A stretch of DNA of 20,754 bases, from the NCBI GenBank assembly GCA_016718655.1, contig JADKCV010000058.1, positions 1 to 20,754 of the forward strand, read 5' to 3'. The notes below the pieces were generated by a model. The model was not told the DNA's origin, did not search any database, and worked only from the letters and a program-made list of their open reading frames with translations. The position numbers were made by a program, and so were the translations under genes. The stretch comes from Flavobacteriales bacterium. Lineage in GTDB: Bacteria; Bacteroidota; Bacteroidia; Flavobacteriales_F; PHOS-HE28. Positions 1 to 9,770 of this stretch are shown here, piece by piece (position 1 is the first letter of the stretch; every line of letters starts with the position of its first letter).

Positions 1-3000
1 TCAACATCATGCGGCGCATCATCCAGAGCACCGGCGCCGAGGTGATCCACCTGGGGCACGACCGCAGCGTGGAGGATGTGGTGAACACCGCGATCCAGGA
101 GGACGCGCACGCCATCGCCATGACCAGCTACCAGGGCGGGCACACCGAGTACTTCAAGTACATGCACGACCTGCTGAAGGAGAAGGGCGCGGGGCACATC
201 AAGATCTTCGGCGGCGGCGGCGGGACGATCCTGCCCGAGGAGATCAAGGAACTGCACGACTACGGCATCACGCGGCTGTACCACCCGGACGACGGTCGTG
301 CGATGGGCCTGCAGGGCATGATCAACGACATGCTGGAGAAGGCCGACTTCGACCTGAGCGACAAAGTCAACGGCGAAGCGAAGAAGCTGAGCCCGCAGAA
401 CTGGCCGGCCATCGCGAAGCTGATCAGCACGGCGGAGAACCATCCGGAGGTGTTCGCCACGATCGCCGACGAGATCCACAAGAAGGCCGAGGCGAGCAAG
501 GCCCCGGTGCTGGGCATCACCGGCACGGGCGGCGCGGGCAAGAGCAGCATGGTGGATGAACTGATCCGCCGCTTCATCCTGGACCAGCCCACGAAGACCA
601 TCGGCGTGATCAGCGTGGACCCGAGCAAGCGCAAGACCGGCGGCGCGCTGCTGGGCGACCGCATCCGCATGAACAGCATCCGCGGCGAACGCGTGTACAT
701 GCGTTCACTCGCCACGCGCCAGAGCAACCTCGCCCTGAGCAAGCACGTGAAGGAGGCCGTGGACGTGCTGAAGGCCGCGGGCTTCGACCTGATCGTGTTG
801 GAGACGAGCGGCATCGGCCAGAGCGATACCGAGATCCTCGACCACAGCGACGTTTCGCTCTACATCATGACGCCGGAGTTCGGCGCGGCCACGCAATTGG
901 AGAAGATCGACATGCTCGACTTCGCCGACGTGGTGGCCATCAACAAGTTCGACAAGCGCGGCGCGCTGGATGCCGTGCGCGATGTGAAGAAGCAGTACAA
1001 GCGCAACCACCAGCTGTGGGACGCCGACGATGACACGCTGCCCGTGGTGGGCACCATCGCCAGCCAGTTCAACGACCCCGGCACCAACAACCTGTACGTG
1101 CGGTTGATGGAGACGATCAAGAAGAAGACCGGCGTCGACTTCCACAGCACCTTCCACGCGCACGACGAGATGAGCGAGAAGGTGTGGATCATCCCGCCCG
1201 CGAAGAGCCGCTACCTGAGCGAGATCAGCGAGAACAATCGCCGCTACGATGCCCACGTGCGCAAGCAGGCGGAGATCGCGGACAAGCTGTACGGATTGTA
1301 CTCAGCGGTCCTGACGTTCGGGGGACCGGACCTCCTGGCCGCGAGCCATGAGCCACGAGCCACGAGCGGAGAAGCTGCCAAGCTCGAGGCTCGCAGCTCA
1401 GAGCTCGAGGCCCTGACGAGTAAATTCGAGGAAGTCAAAAAAGACCTCGACCCGCACCTCTGGTCCATGCTCACCGGCTGGAAAGCCGAAGAAGAGAAGT
1501 ACGGCGAGTTCTACACCTACCTCGTGCGCGGCAAGGAGATCAAAGTCCCCAACCACACCGAGAGCCTCAGTCACCTGAAGATCCCGAAAGTGGCGCTGCC
1601 GAAGTTCCGCAGCTGGGGCGACAAGGTGCGCTGGGCCATGCAGGAGAACACGCCCGGCTTCTTCCCCTACACCGCCGGCATCTATCCCTTCAAACGCACC
1701 GGCGAGGACCCCGCGCGCATGTTCGCCGGCGAGGGCGGACCCGAGCGCACCAACAAGCGCTTCCACTACGTCAGCCAAGGGCCTGCCCGCCAAGCGCCTC
1801 AGCACCGCCTTCGATAGCGTCACGCTCTACGGCCACGATCCCGGTCGTCGTCCGGACATCTACGGCAAGGTGGGCAACAGCGGCGTGAGCATCTGCTGCC
1901 TCGACGATGCCAAGAAGCTCTACAGCGGCTTCGACCTCAGCGCGCCCACCACCAGCGTGAGCATGACCATCAACGGTCCCGCGCCCATGCTGCTGGGCTT
2001 CTTCATGAACGCCGCCATCGACCAGAACTGCGAGAAGTACATCCTTGAGAACGGGCTGAGGACGAGGTCGAGAAGAAGATCGGCGCGATGGAGGGCGAGC
2101 CGGAGCCGCGGACAACGGCGAAGCTCGGAAGCTCGACTCGGCGAACTCGGGCGCAAGGCAACAACGGCCTCGGCCTCCTCCTCCTCGGCATCACCGGCGA
2201 CCAAGTATTGCCCGCCGACGTCTACGCCAAGATCAAGGCCGACACCCTCGCGCAGGTGCGCGGCACCGTGCAGGCCGACATCCTGAAAGAGGACCAGGCG
2301 CAGAACACCTGCATCTTCAGCACCGAGTTCGCGCTGCGCTTGATGGGCGACGTGCAGCAGTACTTCATCGACAAGAAGGTCCGCAACTTCTACAGCGTCA
2401 GCATCAGCGGCTACCACATCGCGGAGGCCGGCGCCAACCCCATCAGCCAGCTCGCCTTCACCCTGGCCAACGGCTTCACCTACGTGGAGTACTACCTCAG
2501 CCGGGGCATGGACATCAACGCCTTCGCGCCCAACCTGAGCTTCTTCTTCAGCAACGGCATGGACCCCGAGTACGCCGTGATGGGCCGCGTGGCGCGCCGC
2601 CTCTGGGCCAAGGCGCTCAAGCACCGCTACGGCGCCGACGAGCGCAGCCAGATGCTCAAGTACCACATCCAGACCAGCGGCCGCAGCCTCCACGCGCAGG
2701 AGATCGACTTCAACGACATCCGCACCACGCTGCAGGCGCTCTACGCCATCTACGACAACTGCAACAGCCTGCACACCAACGCCTACGACGAGGCCATCAC
2801 CACGCCCACCGAGGAAAGCGTGCGCCGCGCCATGGCCATCCAGCTCATCATCAACAAGGAGCTCGGCCTGGCCAAGAACGAGAACCCGCTGCAAGGGCAG
2901 CTTCATCATCGAAGAGCTCACCGACCTGGTGGAAGAGGCCGTGCTCACCGAGTTCGACCGCATCACCGAACGCGGCGGCGTGCTCGGCGCCATGGAGACC

Positions 3001-3360
3001 ATGTACCAGCGCAGCCGCATCCAGGAGGAAAGCCTCTACTACGAAACGCTGAAGCACACCGGCGAATACCCGATCATCGGCGTGAACACCTTCCTCAGCA
3101 GCAAGGGCTCACCCACGATCCTGCCCAAGGAGGTGATCCGCGCCACCGAGGAGGAGAAGGAGGCGCAGATCCGGACGGTGGAGAATGTGCAGCAGGCTTA
3201 TGCCGAAGAAGGCAAGGCGGCGCTGCGGAAACTTCAAGAAGCGGCGATCCGCAACGAGAACATGTTCGCGGTACTGATGGAGGCGACGAAGTATTGCTCA
3301 CTGGGGCAGCTCACGGCGGCGATGTTCGAGGTGGGGGGGCAGTATCGGCGGAATATGTAG
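1..3360 (+). CDS. icmF: Fused isobutyryl-CoA mutase (IcmF-type), 5'-truncated, three frameshifts
   Basis: Adenosylcobalamin-dependent acyl-CoA mutase that interconverts isobutyryl-CoA and n-butyryl-CoA, fused to its own GTPase chaperone. Order seen: the end of the B12-binding domain (the DxHxxG histidine lies left of the window), a MeaB-like G domain with P-loop GTGGAGKSS (about 520-555), ETSGIGQ and NKFD, a linker, then the mutase barrel with SISGYHIAEAGA (about 2398-2435). The barrel carries Phe in RMFAG (1722-1724) and Gln in AQNTCIF (2301-2303). From family knowledge, methylmalonyl-CoA mutases have Tyr and Arg at these places, so the isobutyryl/butyryl type is favoured. The frame breaks near 1782 (one extra base), 2052 (one base lost in a G run) and 2897 (one extra base); the protein resumes correctly each time and ends EVGGQYRRNM at TAG 3358-3360. 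Sequencing error is likelier than decay. Two low-complexity insertions lie in variable loops. No neighbour is linked to its pathway. Confidence 0.9.
1342..1412 (+). repeat. In-frame short tandem repeats in the IcmF linker
   Basis: Within the linker between the G domain and the mutase domain, a 7-bp unit close to AGCCACG is repeated about three times (1344-1367). It is followed by a run of AGCTCGA/GGCTCGC-like units (1380-1411). They encode HEPRATSGEAAKLEARSSEL, which matches nothing expected of the family, and the mutase linker resumes at LTSKFEEVKKDLDPH. The reading frame is kept. It resembles the simple-sequence elements scattered through some Bacteroidota genomes; that comparison is from memory. 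Confidence 0.55.
2090..2155 (+). repeat. Second low-complexity insertion in IcmF, related to the first
   Basis: Just before the conserved GNDGLGL-type segment of the mutase domain (here GNNGLGL), the sequence shows GAGCCGGAGCCGCGG followed by AAGCTCGG, AAGCTCGA and CTCGGCGAACTCGG. It shares the AAGCTCGA core with the insertion at 1380-1411. It encodes an arginine/threonine-rich stretch without family resemblance and stays in frame with the downstream mutase domain. Confidence 0.45.
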
Positions 3361-3832
3361 CCACTCTGAAGTAGGCTCTAGAGGACAGTTATGCGCAAGC
3401 CCCATAGCATCATTGCTTCACTGCTTTCCGAGTCGACTTTGAAGACGTTACTTGGGCTGTGAGACTTGATGGGAACATGTAGTTGAAGAACAAGCACCAT
3501 CGCCTACCGCCGATGGAGGAGCCGAAAATCCACTGACCGTAGTGCAGGGCGCCGCATTTGGATTCCTTCATGTAGACAGAGTAGAACCGATGTGCATGCG
3601 GCGCTGGTGCCTCGGGTCCGCTTTCGATAGGTCTACCGCGTTCACAAGCGGATGCGGCGATACTTGTTTGTTGAACGCGCTGCATGCCTCATGGTCCTAA
3701 AGCTCAATGGGCGCTCATTCGGAAGGATGGGCTGGAAGCGATGCGAAGCGATACCGGACCCCATGACCGGAGGCGGGAGGCCTCGAAGCATTCCTTGATG
3801 CGCCATCCCTCCCGCGCCATTGCGCACGCGCT
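3361..3832. other. Gap between icmF and the convergent copper operon
   Basis: About 470 bases between two genes that end towards each other. No RNA gene or strong terminator is visible. An 8-bp inverted repeat, GCGGGAGG at 3773-3780 and CCTCCCGC at 3808-3815, lies 18-60 bases after the oxidase stop. Its 27-base loop and lack of a T run make it a weak terminator candidate. One possible minus-strand reading frame (3410-3685) is listed separately. Confidence 0.5.
3410..3685 (-). CDS. Possible small hypothetical protein (91 residues)
   Basis: Not recognised. The frame from ATG 3685 to a stop at 3410 encodes 91 residues. The middle (GALHYGQWIFGSSIGG and then RRWCLFFNYMFPS) is rich in aromatic residues and looks more protein-like than random antisense reading, with ordinary codons. 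The first 30 residues look like noise, so a real product might start at the internal Met of YMKESKC or be the remnant of a longer gene. There is no signal peptide and no clear ribosome binding site. It lies between two convergent genes and could equally be non-coding. Confidence 0.25.
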   Translation of the reverse strand: MQRVQQTSIAASACERGRPIESGPEAPAPHAHRFYSVYMKESKCGALHYGQWIFGSSIGGRRWCLFFNYMFPSSLTAQVTSSKSTRKAVKQ

Positions 3833-6120
3833 TCAATACGTTACCGTCACGCCCACCCCTAAGCCCATGTCGCTGTCGTAGTGTGTGGAGAGCGCCCAGG
3901 TCTTGTCCAGTACGTAGCGGAAGCGGCCCATGTACTCCAGGTCGCTGTTGCCCATCAGGTCCAGGCGCAGGCGGGGCGTTAGCGGGATGTCCTCGCGCAT
4001 CAACTGCGAACGAAGCTGGCCATCGGTATCGATGCGCAGGTCGAGGACCAGGAGCATGGGCAGGGTGTACTGGAATCCGATGTGCCCCACGCTCCGGCTG
4101 TTCTTGGTGTTGCTCTGCCCGAAGAGGTTGTCCTCCGGATCGTTGCCGCCATGCGCTTCTCGCGTGCGCCAGTCCAGGCCCACGTTCACGAACAGCCATT
4201 GCATCTTGCCGAAGTAGCGGCCGAAGTGGGTCTCCACTTCCTGGCCATGTTCCTCCATGTAGCCCAGGCGCCATTCGCTCTGCAGGTTCCAGCGCTTGTT
4301 CATGTACATCGCCTCGCCGTCGTTGCCATTGGTGGCGAAGTCGTTCTGCACCATGAAGTGCCATTCCTTGTCGTCGCGGGCGAAGATGCGCGCGGCCTTC
4401 TTCGCATCGGGCAGTACCGGGTTGGGGGCCGTCCCTTCGTAGGTGAACACGCGGCCCATGCCGCTCATCATGTGGTAGAGGATGTGGCAGTGGAAGAACC
4501 AGTCGCCCGTTTCGGTGGCGGCGAACTCGATGGTGTCGGTCTCCATGGGCATGATGTCCAGCACGTTCTTCAGCGGGGCATGGTCGCCCTGGCCGTTCAC
4601 CACGCGGAAGAAGTGGCCGTGCAGGTGCATGGGGTGGCGCATCATGCTGTTGTTGTAGAGGATGATGCGCACGTTCTCACCCTTGCGGATCAGGATGCGG
4701 TAGGTCTCCGAAACGGTCTTGTTGTCGATGGCCCAGAGGTAGCGGTTCATGTTCCCGGTGAGCTCGAGGCGCATCTCCCTTACCGGACCGGGCGGCAGCG
4801 CGGTGGGGGTGGGTGAGCGCAGCATGGCGTAGTTGAGCGTCACGATGTCGGACAGCGCATTGCTGTTGTACCGGTCGTTGCCATGATCCGTGTGCGCGTT
4901 CTCCTTCGCACCGGTGATCTCGGGGTACATCACCACGTTCATGTCCATCTGCTGGAGGCTCATGTTCATGCCCATGTCATCGAGGTCGCCGTTCATCTTC
5001 ATCATGTCGTTCATCATCTCCATCCGGCGAAGTACTTCAGCGGCTGGAGCGGTGCGGCGAGCTGCCGGATGCCGCTGCCGAGCCACAGGGAGGTGGAGCG
5101 TACCCGATCCTCGCTGGTGGCGACCAGTTCATAGGCCGTGCTGTCCGCCGGAATGGTGACCATGATGTCGTAGGTCTCGGCGATGCCCATGATGAAGCGG
5201 TCCACCTCCACGGGTTCCACGTCGATGCCATCGCTGGCCACCACGGTCATCTTCCCGCCGGCATAGGTGATCCAGAAGTAGCTGCTCGCGCCCCCATTGA
5301 TCAGCCGCACGCGCACGCGCTCTCCGGCCTTGAACTGCGGAGCCTCGTCAACGGGTTTGCCGTTGGCGAAGAGGAGGTCGTAGTACACATCGCTCACGTC
5401 CATCGCGTTCATGCGCTTCCACTCGTTGGTGAGCTTCACGCCGAGCGCGCCGTCCTTGATGGCATCGCTGTAGCTCTGCACGGTGCCCGGTCGGATCCGG
5501 TGCTTCTTGATGGCGCTCCAGTCGTTCGCGCTGTGCAGGCGGCGGTGCACCTCGAAGGGCTTCATGTCCGTCCACTCGCTGAGGATGAGCACCTGTTCGG
5601 GCATCGGTTCCGCATGGCGCTTGTGGATGATGAGCGCACCGTGCATGCCGTTCTGCTCCTGGAGCTTGGTGTGCGAGTGGTACCAGTAGGTGCCGCTCTG
5701 CAGCAGCGGGAACTTGTACACCTGGGTTTCACCGGCCTTGATGGGTGCGGTGGTGAGGTAGGGAACACCGTCAAGCTCATAGGGCAGGATGAGGCCGTGC
5801 CAGTGCAGGGAGGTCTCTTCCTTCTCCATGGCATTGTGTACGACGATCTCTGCCGTATCACCCTCGGTGAAGGTGAGCGTGGGCATCGGCATCTGCCCGT
5901 TCACGGTGAAGGCCTTGCGCGCCTTGCCGGTGTAGTTGACGATGGTGTCCCGGACGGTGAGCTCGTAGCGGGTGGTGCGCGGCGTGAAGCTGCCGTCCGG
6001 CGTGCTGGTGCCCAACGGATGCCCGGGGATCCCGTTCTGCGCGAACACACCACCCGAGAGCAACACGTACAGAAGCACCGCCAGGATCGCTAGCGTGCGG
6101 AGGGAACGAAGGAGGTCCAT
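3833..6120 (-). CDS. Multicopper oxidase fused to a CopB-like outer-membrane barrel
   Basis: CopA/PcoA-type periplasmic multicopper oxidase, about 762 residues after one frame repair. A signal peptide covers residues 1-28 (ends GGVFAQ). Copper ligands are all present: HWHG (106-109), WYHSH (146-150), HPMHLHGHF (about 496) and HCHILYHMMSGM (about 544), which holds the type 1 Cys. A methionine-rich stretch (MEMMNDMMKMNG onward) is typical of copper-loading segments in this family. From about residue 585 the chain does not end as an oxidase would. It continues for about 175 residues of alternating beta strands that resemble the C-terminal half of CopB/PcoB and finish in an aromatic Tyr, as outer-membrane barrels do. 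The frame breaks at about 5027, where one G is probably missing (FAGMEMM when restored). It is the last gene of the copper operon, 21 bases after the lipoprotein gene. Likely role: oxidising Cu(I) at the outer membrane. Confidence 0.87.
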
Positions 6121-6141
6121 GGCTGCGGTCGTTCCAAGTCC

Positions 6142-6993
6142 TTACTTCACGATGGTCTCCTTCACGCTGCCGCAGTTCATCATCTGCGCACCGTAGAAGG
6201 GATTCCGGATGGCCTTGTCGCGGCTGAGCCAGTCGGCTCCGCCCTCGTACATGGGGCAATGGTCCAGGTAGATCGGTGTGGCAGTGGGCCGGGCCTTCAC
6301 CAGCGCGAACATCGGCTCTGTCAATTCGGCGAAGGCTTTACGCTGTTTGTCCAGATCGGAGGTCCCGGCGATCATCGCGACCGTGTTGCTGATGAGCTCC
6401 ATGCCCCTGCATCCAACCGTATGGATGTCCGGGTCCAGCGCCTCCATCTTCACGTTGGTCACCGCCGCGGACAAGTCCTTGGCCCGTGCCTGCGCGTCCA
6501 GGCATCTGGAGGAAACAAGCGCATCTTTCAGATCGAAGTAGGCATCGAACACCGGACCGAGCACTTCACCTGCGGCCTGGGGTGCAGCGGTCGCCGGGGC
6601 ATCGTGGGCGTGGCCGCTGTGGTCGGCGGCGGCGGTCGCCAAGGGTTTTCTTTTGAAGCTACGCTCATACTGGCAGCAACCGGGCAGCCCTGCATAGGCG
6701 GCATCCGGGGCCAGATAGCGCTCGTTGTCATAGCCCGCCTGGGCGATGCGTTGCAGCACGGCGTCCACATCGGTGCGGGTGCTGTCGATGGTGATGCGCG
6801 CGGTCTTCGCGTCCACATCCCAGTCGGCTTCAGCTTCGCCCTTCACGTAGGCGACCTTCTCGATGGTCTTCTCGCACATGGGGCAATCGCCGTCGACGCG
6901 TACGGTGCTGGTCTGTGCGTTCTTGATCTGTGCGCTGCAACTGCTGAAGACCAGCAGTGCGGGCAGCGCGATGAGGGAGAGCAGGGTTCTCAT
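6142..6993 (-). CDS. HMA-DUF3347 copper-binding lipoprotein
   Basis: Exported copper-binding lipoprotein of 283 residues. The start at 6993 is chosen because MRTLLSLIALPALLVFSSC gives a signal peptide with a lipobox and lipid-bearing Cys19; an upstream in-frame ATG at 7047 would bury it and overlap copA. An HMA domain (about 29-90) carries the CPMC metal site at 37-40. It is followed by GCCQYER (105-111), a His-rich linker DHSGHAH, and a DUF3347 domain (about 146-280) with DHCPMYEGGADWLS and the closing NPFYGAQMMNCGS. This arrangement is common in Bacteroidota copper and silver loci, often near CusB-like proteins. It sits 32 bases after copA and 21 before the oxidase, so it is probably co-transcribed. 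Likely role: periplasmic copper carrier between the ATPase and the oxidase. The frame is intact. Confidence 0.88.
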   Translation of the reverse strand: MRTLLSLIALPALLVFSSCSAQIKNAQTSTVRVDGDCPMCEKTIEKVAYVKGEAEADWDVDAKTARITIDSTRTDVDAVLQRIAQAGYDNERYLAPDAAYAGLPGCCQYERSFKRKPLATAAADHSGHAHDAPATAAPQAAGEVLGPVFDAYFDLKDALVSSRCLDAQARAKDLSAAVTNVKMEALDPDIHTVGCRGMELISNTVAMIAGTSDLDKQRKAFAELTEPMFALVKARPTATPIYLDHCPMYEGGADWLSRDKAIRNPFYGAQMMNCGSVKETIVK

Positions 6994-7025
6994 GGGTCGA
7001 TGATGTTGAGGTCTGTTGTTCGGTT

Positions 7026-9336
7026 TCACTTCTCCAGCTTCACCCACTTCAGGCGCAGGCTGTTGCTCACCACGCTCACGCTGCTCAGGGCCATGGCCGC
7101 ACCGGCGATCATGGGGTCCAGCAGGAAGCCGTTGATGGGGTACAGCACGCCAGCGGCGATGGGGATGCCGAGCACGTTGTAGATGAAGGCCCAGAAGAGG
7201 TTCTGGCGGATGAGGCTCACGGTCTTCCGCGAGAGCGTGATGGCGCGGGGGATGGTGTTGAGGTCGGTGCTGATGAGCGTCATGCGCGCCACGTCCATGG
7301 CGATGTCGCTGCCCTGGCCCATGGCGATGCTCACGTCCGCCTTGGCCAGCGCCTCGCTGTCGTTGATGCCATCGCCCACCATGGCCACCACGTGCCCTTG
7401 TTGCTGCAGGCCGGTGACGAAGGCGGCCTTGTCCTTGGGCAGCACTTCACTGCGGAAGTCCTCGATGCCCACGGCCTTGGCCACGGCCTGCGCGGTGCGT
7501 CGCGAATCGCCGGTCTGCATGTAGACCTTGATGCCGGCGTCTTTCAATCGCGCAATGGCCTCCGCGGCGGAAGGCTTGATGCGGTCCGCGATGGCGATGG
7601 CGGCACGCACGGCCTTCGCATCGGCGAACCAGATCACGGTGTGCGCGGCCTCTTGCCAGCGCTTCTCGGTATCGCGGTATTCCGGGCCGATGGCGATGCC
7701 GTTCTCCTCCAACAGGCGGCGGTTGCCCACCATCCAAGGGGTGCCGTTGATGGTGGCTTTGACGCCTTTACCGGTCAGGTCTTCGAATTGCGTTAGGTCC
7801 GCAGTTCCGTCATGGTCGACCCGGAGAGTCGACGCTGCCCGGGTGTTGTTGAGATGTCGTACGACCGCCTCCGCCAATGGGTGTTTGGACCGTGACTCGA
7901 TCAGCAACAACGCGCTGGCCACGGCGGCATCCTCCAGGCCCATGGCCTCCACCACCTCGGGCTTGCCTTCGGTGATGGTGCCGGTCTTGTCCAGCACGAT
8001 GGCGGTGATGTTGCGCGCGCGCTCCAGGCTTTCAGCGTCCTTGATCAGGATCCCGTTCTCCGCGCCCTTGCCCATGCCGGCCATGATGGCGGTGGGTGTG
8101 GCCAAGCCCAGCGCACAGGGGCAGGCGATCACCAGCACGGTGACCAGGGCCAACAGCCCTTGTGTGAACGCATGCTCGCCTCCGAAGATCCACCACACGA
8201 TGGCGCTGACGATGGCTATGCCGATGACGATGGGCACGAATACGCCCGCGATCTTGTCCACCAGCTTCTGCACGGGTGCCTTGCTGCCCTGCGCGTCCTG
8301 TACGGTGCGCACGATCTGCGCCAACAAGGTGGCAGCACCGACCTTGCGGGCCTTCATGCGCAAACTGCCCTTCTGGTTGATGGTGCCGGCCAGCACCTGC
8401 GCGCCCACGAGCTTCGCCACAGGCACCGGTTCACCGCTGAGCATGCTCTCGTCCACGTAGCTCTCGCCGCTGACCACCTCGCCGTCCACCGCGATGCTCT
8501 CGCCCGGACGCACCACCAGGATGTCGTAGGATGAAGGTGATGACCACCGCTGCGGCCTCGAAGTACACATGGGGCATCAGCCCGCGGCTGGTCCAGAACG
8601 CGGGGTAGGTGGTGTTGAAGACGCTGAAGACGTAGGCCACGCCGGTGCTCAGGGCGACCAGCGTGTCCATGTTGGCGCTGCGGTGCTTCGCCTGCTTCCA
8701 CGCGTTGATGAAGAAGGAGCGACCGAAGACGAGCACCACCGGCGTGCTCAAGGCCCACATCACGAAGTTGGCCCAGGGCTCGTGCATCATGAACATGCCA
8801 ATGATCACCAGCGGTGTGCTCAGTGCGATGGAGGCCCAGAGGCGTTGCTTCAATGAGCTCATGCGGGTGCGCTGGATCTCCTCCAGATCGGCGGTCGCCG
8901 CGTGCTCATCACCGAGCAGGAGGTCGTAGCCAATGCTCTGCACCACGGCGCGCATGCGGCGCTCATCGATCACGCCGGGCACATACTCCACCTGCACGGT
9001 GTTGGTGGCCAGGTTCACGGCGGCGTTCAACACACCAGGCTGGGCCAACAGCATGCTCTCCACGCTCCCCACGCAACTCGCGCAGGTCATGCCCGTAACG
9101 GGAAAGGTCCGCCTCAGCGTGGGCACATCGTACCCGTTGTCCCGGATGGCCTTCACCACATCGCGAACCGCCTCCACGGGCGTGGTGCTCTCGATCACCG
9201 CGCTACGGTTGTTCAGTTCCACGTGGTGCGCGCCCACCGAGGGAACAGTGCCCAGGGCCTTGTCCACGATCAGCGCGCAGTGCTCGCTGTCCATGTTCTC
9301 CACGGGCAATACCAGGGTGCTTTTCTCAGTGCTCAT
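7026..9336 (-). CDS. copA: Copper-translocating P1B-type ATPase, with an internal deletion
   Basis: ATP-driven Cu(I) exporter of the inner membrane. N-terminus: a degenerate HMA domain with SEHC in place of CxxC (Cys20), then a normal HMA with GMTCASC (Cys85, Cys88). Next come transmembrane helices, VDESMLSGEPVPV of the A domain (SGE for the usual TGE), the ion-site motif ACPCALG, the phosphorylation motif DKTGT (about 7977-7991), SKHPLAEAV, MQTGDSRRT and GDGINDSEAL. The protein ends in two transmembrane helices and KWVKLEK. At about 8528 the sequence jumps from VYFEAAAVVITFIL to YDILVVRPGES, out of frame. Compared with the family, about 45-48 residues (the GR-x-LE segment and the start of the A domain) are missing. 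As written the gene cannot make a working pump. It starts 12 bases after the upstream HMA gene. Whether the deletion is real or an assembly fault is open. Confidence 0.88.
8523..8534 (-). other. Deletion junction in copA
   Basis: On the minus strand, codons for ITFIL run straight into codons for YDILVV, with a short overlap CATCCTACGACATCCT. The expected intervening segment (about 140 bp, not a multiple of three) is absent. CATCCT occurs on both sides of the join, but both copies remain, so simple recombination between them does not explain it. Confidence 0.7.
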
Positions 9337-9348
9337 GACGGTGGTGCA

Positions 9349-9770
9349 CTATGCGGCTTGCGGCAACAGACGATAGCCGGTGGGCTTGAGGGCCGGCAAG
9401 CAGGTCGTCCAGGGTCGGTGCCCTTCACCACTTCCCGGTCGCCGGCTTGTCCACGGTCCACGCGGGCGCTATGATGCCGGAGCTTGCGCAGGATGTTGGC
9501 TGCGCTCTTCGCGCAACCGCCGCAGGTCATGCCCGTGGTGGCGAAGCCTGGCTGTTCCGTTGCCACCTGGTAGCCGGCCTGCCGGATGGCGGTAACCGCC
9601 TCCTGCACGGCCGGTGCGGGTGCGGTGCTATGAAGGGTGGCCGAGTGAGTGTTGAGGTCCACTTCAACGGCGGTGATCGAAGGCACCGAGTGAATGGCGT
9701 TCTTGACGCGCAAGGCGCAGTGGGGGCTGTTCACATCGAGCAGCGGGAGGGTGATATTGCTGTTGTCCAT
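9349..9770 (-). CDS. Two-domain HMA metallochaperone, 3' part frame-disturbed
   Basis: Small cytoplasmic copper-binding protein, first gene of the operon. The start at 9770 (MDNSNITLPLLDV) is preferred to ATG 9794, which adds an unrelated leader. Domain 1 (about 5-68) is an HMA fold with SPHC in place of CxxC (Cys18 only), matching the first domain of the adjacent CopA. Domain 2 (from 77) has GMTCGGC (Cys83, Cys86). After ANILRKL (about 9480) the frame is disturbed. Pieces of a normal HMA ending appear in different frames (SGIIA, ARVD, EVVKGTD, TLDDLLA, ALKPTGYRLLPQAA), so several indels lie in about 130 bases. The likely true stop is TAG at 9349-9351, 12 bases before copA. Read literally, the frame runs on to 9333 and overlaps copA. 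Likely role: delivering Cu(I) to CopA. Confidence 0.72.

Noticed and set aside
1775..2900. Programmed ribosomal frameshifting in icmF
   Set aside because: Three shifts in different directions, without slippery heptamers, in an enzyme not known for recoding.
1920..3020. Long minus-strand reading frame opposite icmF
   Set aside because: It is valine/alanine/glutamate-rich, the usual shadow of a GC-rich gene, while the plus strand carries unmistakable mutase motifs.
3773..3815. Inverted repeat as oxidase terminator
   Set aside because: An 8-bp stem with a 27-base loop and no T run; too weak to list as a terminator.
4082..4816. Histidine- and valine-rich plus-strand frame of 244 residues opposite the barrel oxidase
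   Set aside because: It mirrors Met- and His-rich coding on the other strand and lacks a start context or family resemblance.
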